A stretch of 64,000 bases of DNA from assembly GCF_003073045.1 (NCBI RefSeq), contig NC_037599.1, positions 5,282,247 to 5,346,246 on the forward strand. Direction: 5' to 3'. Shown piece after piece: positions 61,936 to 64,000 of the stretch (position 1 is the first letter of the stretch; each line of letters starts with the position of its first letter). The notes beneath the pieces are model-generated. The model was not told the origin of the DNA. It did no database searches and was given only the letters and a program-made list of their open reading frames with translations. The DNA comes from Pomacea canaliculata. Taxonomy: Eukaryota > Mollusca > Gastropoda > Architaenioglossa > Ampullariidae. The translations under genes and the position numbers were made by a program.

Positions 61936-64000
61936 CTTTCATAACTTCTCCATCTTATCACAGCTGGCCAATATATTGCAACAGCGGTTCATTTTGCTGC
62001 TTGGGATTTCCCAGAATATATTTATCACCGATGATAATTACAACGATAACGCAAGTTTATATGTGTGGTCTGTCGTTGAAAGAAATTTTTGAAATTTTTT
62101 AGGAGCTTGCATTTGCTTTCATGTGTTGGTGATGTCAGACATTTTGCAGACTTTGTAAGCCGTGTTTCTGAATCCTTGATAATTGTGGCAGGTGGTGTAT
62201 GTCAGGATTTATTCATTTCTAAATATCTGCCGCTAGTCTCTACCGGGCTTGTACCGTTAACCACTTCGAGCGTAAAAAAATATTGTGGAGTTCATCGTCG
62301 TCACTATCATAAGTATACATTTATGGCATGTTGATTTCATTCATCATCATCATCCTGAAATAATCTCTTGCAGTACGATTTGTTCCCAAGTAGAACAGTT
62401 TGGATGTCGGATCCTGGCAAGTCTCGAGAGAGAGAAAGAAATTGTGAGAAAAACCGCTTAAAAAATACAAAAAGAAATATGTAATGCTGTCTTCGTGTGA
62501 AAGTTGATCTCCTTCTGTCGTCACAGATGTCCTCTAGCTGTTCGTCACTTACTGATAAGCTTTCCACATGACAGCTAAGAACACACAACCTCAACAACAC
62601 AACACTGCGAAAGTCAAGCCTACTGCATGCGTAATATTTTCCACATGTCGACCGTTGAACCCATTTGAAAATTAAGATCGTATTTTTGTTGTCCTTGACA
62701 TTGTTACGTGTCTTTTATTTATTTTGAAACAGTTTGCACGTTAGATGATTGACTCACAAGATGAATGTGCGCTCGCTTTATCAGTGGAGGCAAGTGCTTG
62801 ACTTGTACGTGTGGAGAGAAGGAAAGGGCAGTTCATGGCCTTTGTATGGACATCCGCCTTCAATAGAAGACTACAGAAAGGAAAGGGGAGGTGGGGATTT
62901 CGACTGTCAACCATTTATTTTTCTTAGTTCCAAAAGTACCTCGCTACCTCAGAACCTGTAATTATGATACTGTAATATTTATTTTCACACCTGCCTTAGA
63001 GCTTGATGGTCATTTTGTGGTGTGCCTTGTAGACACAATGTATAAACAATTGTTTAGCCGTCCCGCACGAGATGACAGGAAAAGATAACACCCTCGACCA
63101 CGAACACAGTCTTACGCAATGATTGTTTACTTTTGACATCGTAGGTCATTAGTGCGTGCACACGTCTCTCGCGGCGATATGATAGCCTTTGACCTCTTGG
63201 TCTTTAATTAGCCAGAAACATTTTGCGAAAATGTTATTGCATGCGTACGCACGGCCATAGTCCCTCGTGCGGCCTTGTGAGAGAGACTCTGTGTGTCTAA
63301 TGCATTCTGTACCGATTCTCTCTGTTTATATATGGACAATAAAAATCGTACCTTCTCTCTCTTCCCCGCCCCCAACCCCTCGGTCGTTGTTTTGAGGCTT
63401 TTCGCTGTCAGCTAACCCATCACTCTTTCTTGTGACCTTTGACCTACTGCTCCACTAGTTTGTCGTCACGCCACGTCGGCGTGAGGAAGATTGAGCTGTG
63501 ACTATGGTCCGTCCACATCACGCTTGTCCAAACTATTGTCGGTGCCCAGGTCACGTGCCTCATGGTGGCATTAATGGAGGAAGGGTGCGGGGGTGCAGCT
63601 GTGCAGGGTACCCGTCCTCTGTTCTTTCCTTGCATTGTTAGTTTTTAAAATATTGGAGCTCACCTCCCATGTCTGTCTCTCTCAAGCTGTTTGTCTTTCT
63701 CTTTCACATGCACACGCAGACACACATGCGCTTCACATTTTTTTTATTATGTAACGTTTTCTTTATCTGTCTATGGAAACCCAAGTTTTGAACACGCGCA
63801 AGCTGAAGTTTACTCTCGGCCCACTTGTCCAATTTGTTCGGAGAATACCGACAATTAGTCTTCAGTTTGGTTTATTGGCTCATAAACTTCAGGATGGTCT
63901 TGCTTTAGTATTTGCATGTCCTTCGTAAACATAGAAATACCCGAAGAGTCAATCCCGTTTCGGAAATCCGATTCCTCTTTTGCATACATACGCATACAAA

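Larger units (their letters stand above)
53316..64000. other. Probable long first intron or intergenic sequence after the FAM89-like exon
   Basis: No exon continuing the FAM89-like leucine helix was recognised on the plus strand. The stretch holds a CT-rich tract (53500-53740), a G run near 55588, an A-rich tract (55350-55500), CA/GT and GA microsatellites (57470-57500, 60345-60361), a pair of related 65-base segments (54335-54400 and 54497-54560, both with cggaatgtctgt) and a LINE RNase H relic at 61.6 kb. Open frames such as 59509-59919 and 55568-56077 (minus) show no domain. Confidence 0.45.

Overview
This is eukaryotic (metazoan) DNA: split genes with GT-AG introns, AATAAA signals, microsatellites and degraded transposons. 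The gene types, a Polydom/SVEP1-type CCP-EGF protein and SLC2A-like transporters with many short exons, together with RTE-like and Harbinger-like relics, would fit a lophotrochozoan, perhaps a gastropod mollusc. That taxonomic guess is inference only.

Layout. (1) About 105-11,954, plus strand: the 3' part of a secreted matrix/adhesion protein with about 37 CCP (sushi) modules followed by three EGF modules and a short tail, the C-terminal architecture of SVEP1/Polydom. One 4.39-kb exon (4,273-8,659) carries 24 complete CCPs without an intron. (2) 14,757-23,775, minus strand: a 12-exon sugar-transporter-like MFS gene, called C here. (3) 28,903-35,566 and 39,545-44,662, plus strand: two tandem paralogues, A and B, with the same 12-exon structure and intron phases as C. 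A and B share promoters, coding exons and 3' flanks, so they come from a segmental duplication. A 330-bp copy of the C promoter plus a broken copy of its first exon lies just upstream of B (38,775-39,101), showing that the duplicated unit included the head of C. (4) 53,010-53,315, plus strand: a first coding exon resembling FAM89 (leucine repeat adapter protein), with its second exon apparently outside the window. (5) 44.7-53.0 kb and 53.3-64.0 kb hold no other gene I can support, only low-complexity tracts and a LINE RNase H relic.

Mobile DNA: a 200-bp hAT-like MITE with a perfect 8-bp target duplication and an RTE-like reverse transcriptase fragment lie inside gene A introns. A decayed PIF/Harbinger-like element lies upstream of gene A. 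The strangest local structure is a 55-bp minisatellite (32.17-32.93 kb) in which each unit is a copy of the exon 8 splice acceptor of gene A, giving 13 decoy acceptors in a row.

All coding loci (the CCP gene and transporters A, B and C) show isolated 1-2 base indels that break the frame while every conserved cysteine, motif and splice site around them is kept. That pattern fits residual assembly errors better than three or four independent pseudogenes, but the sequence alone cannot decide.
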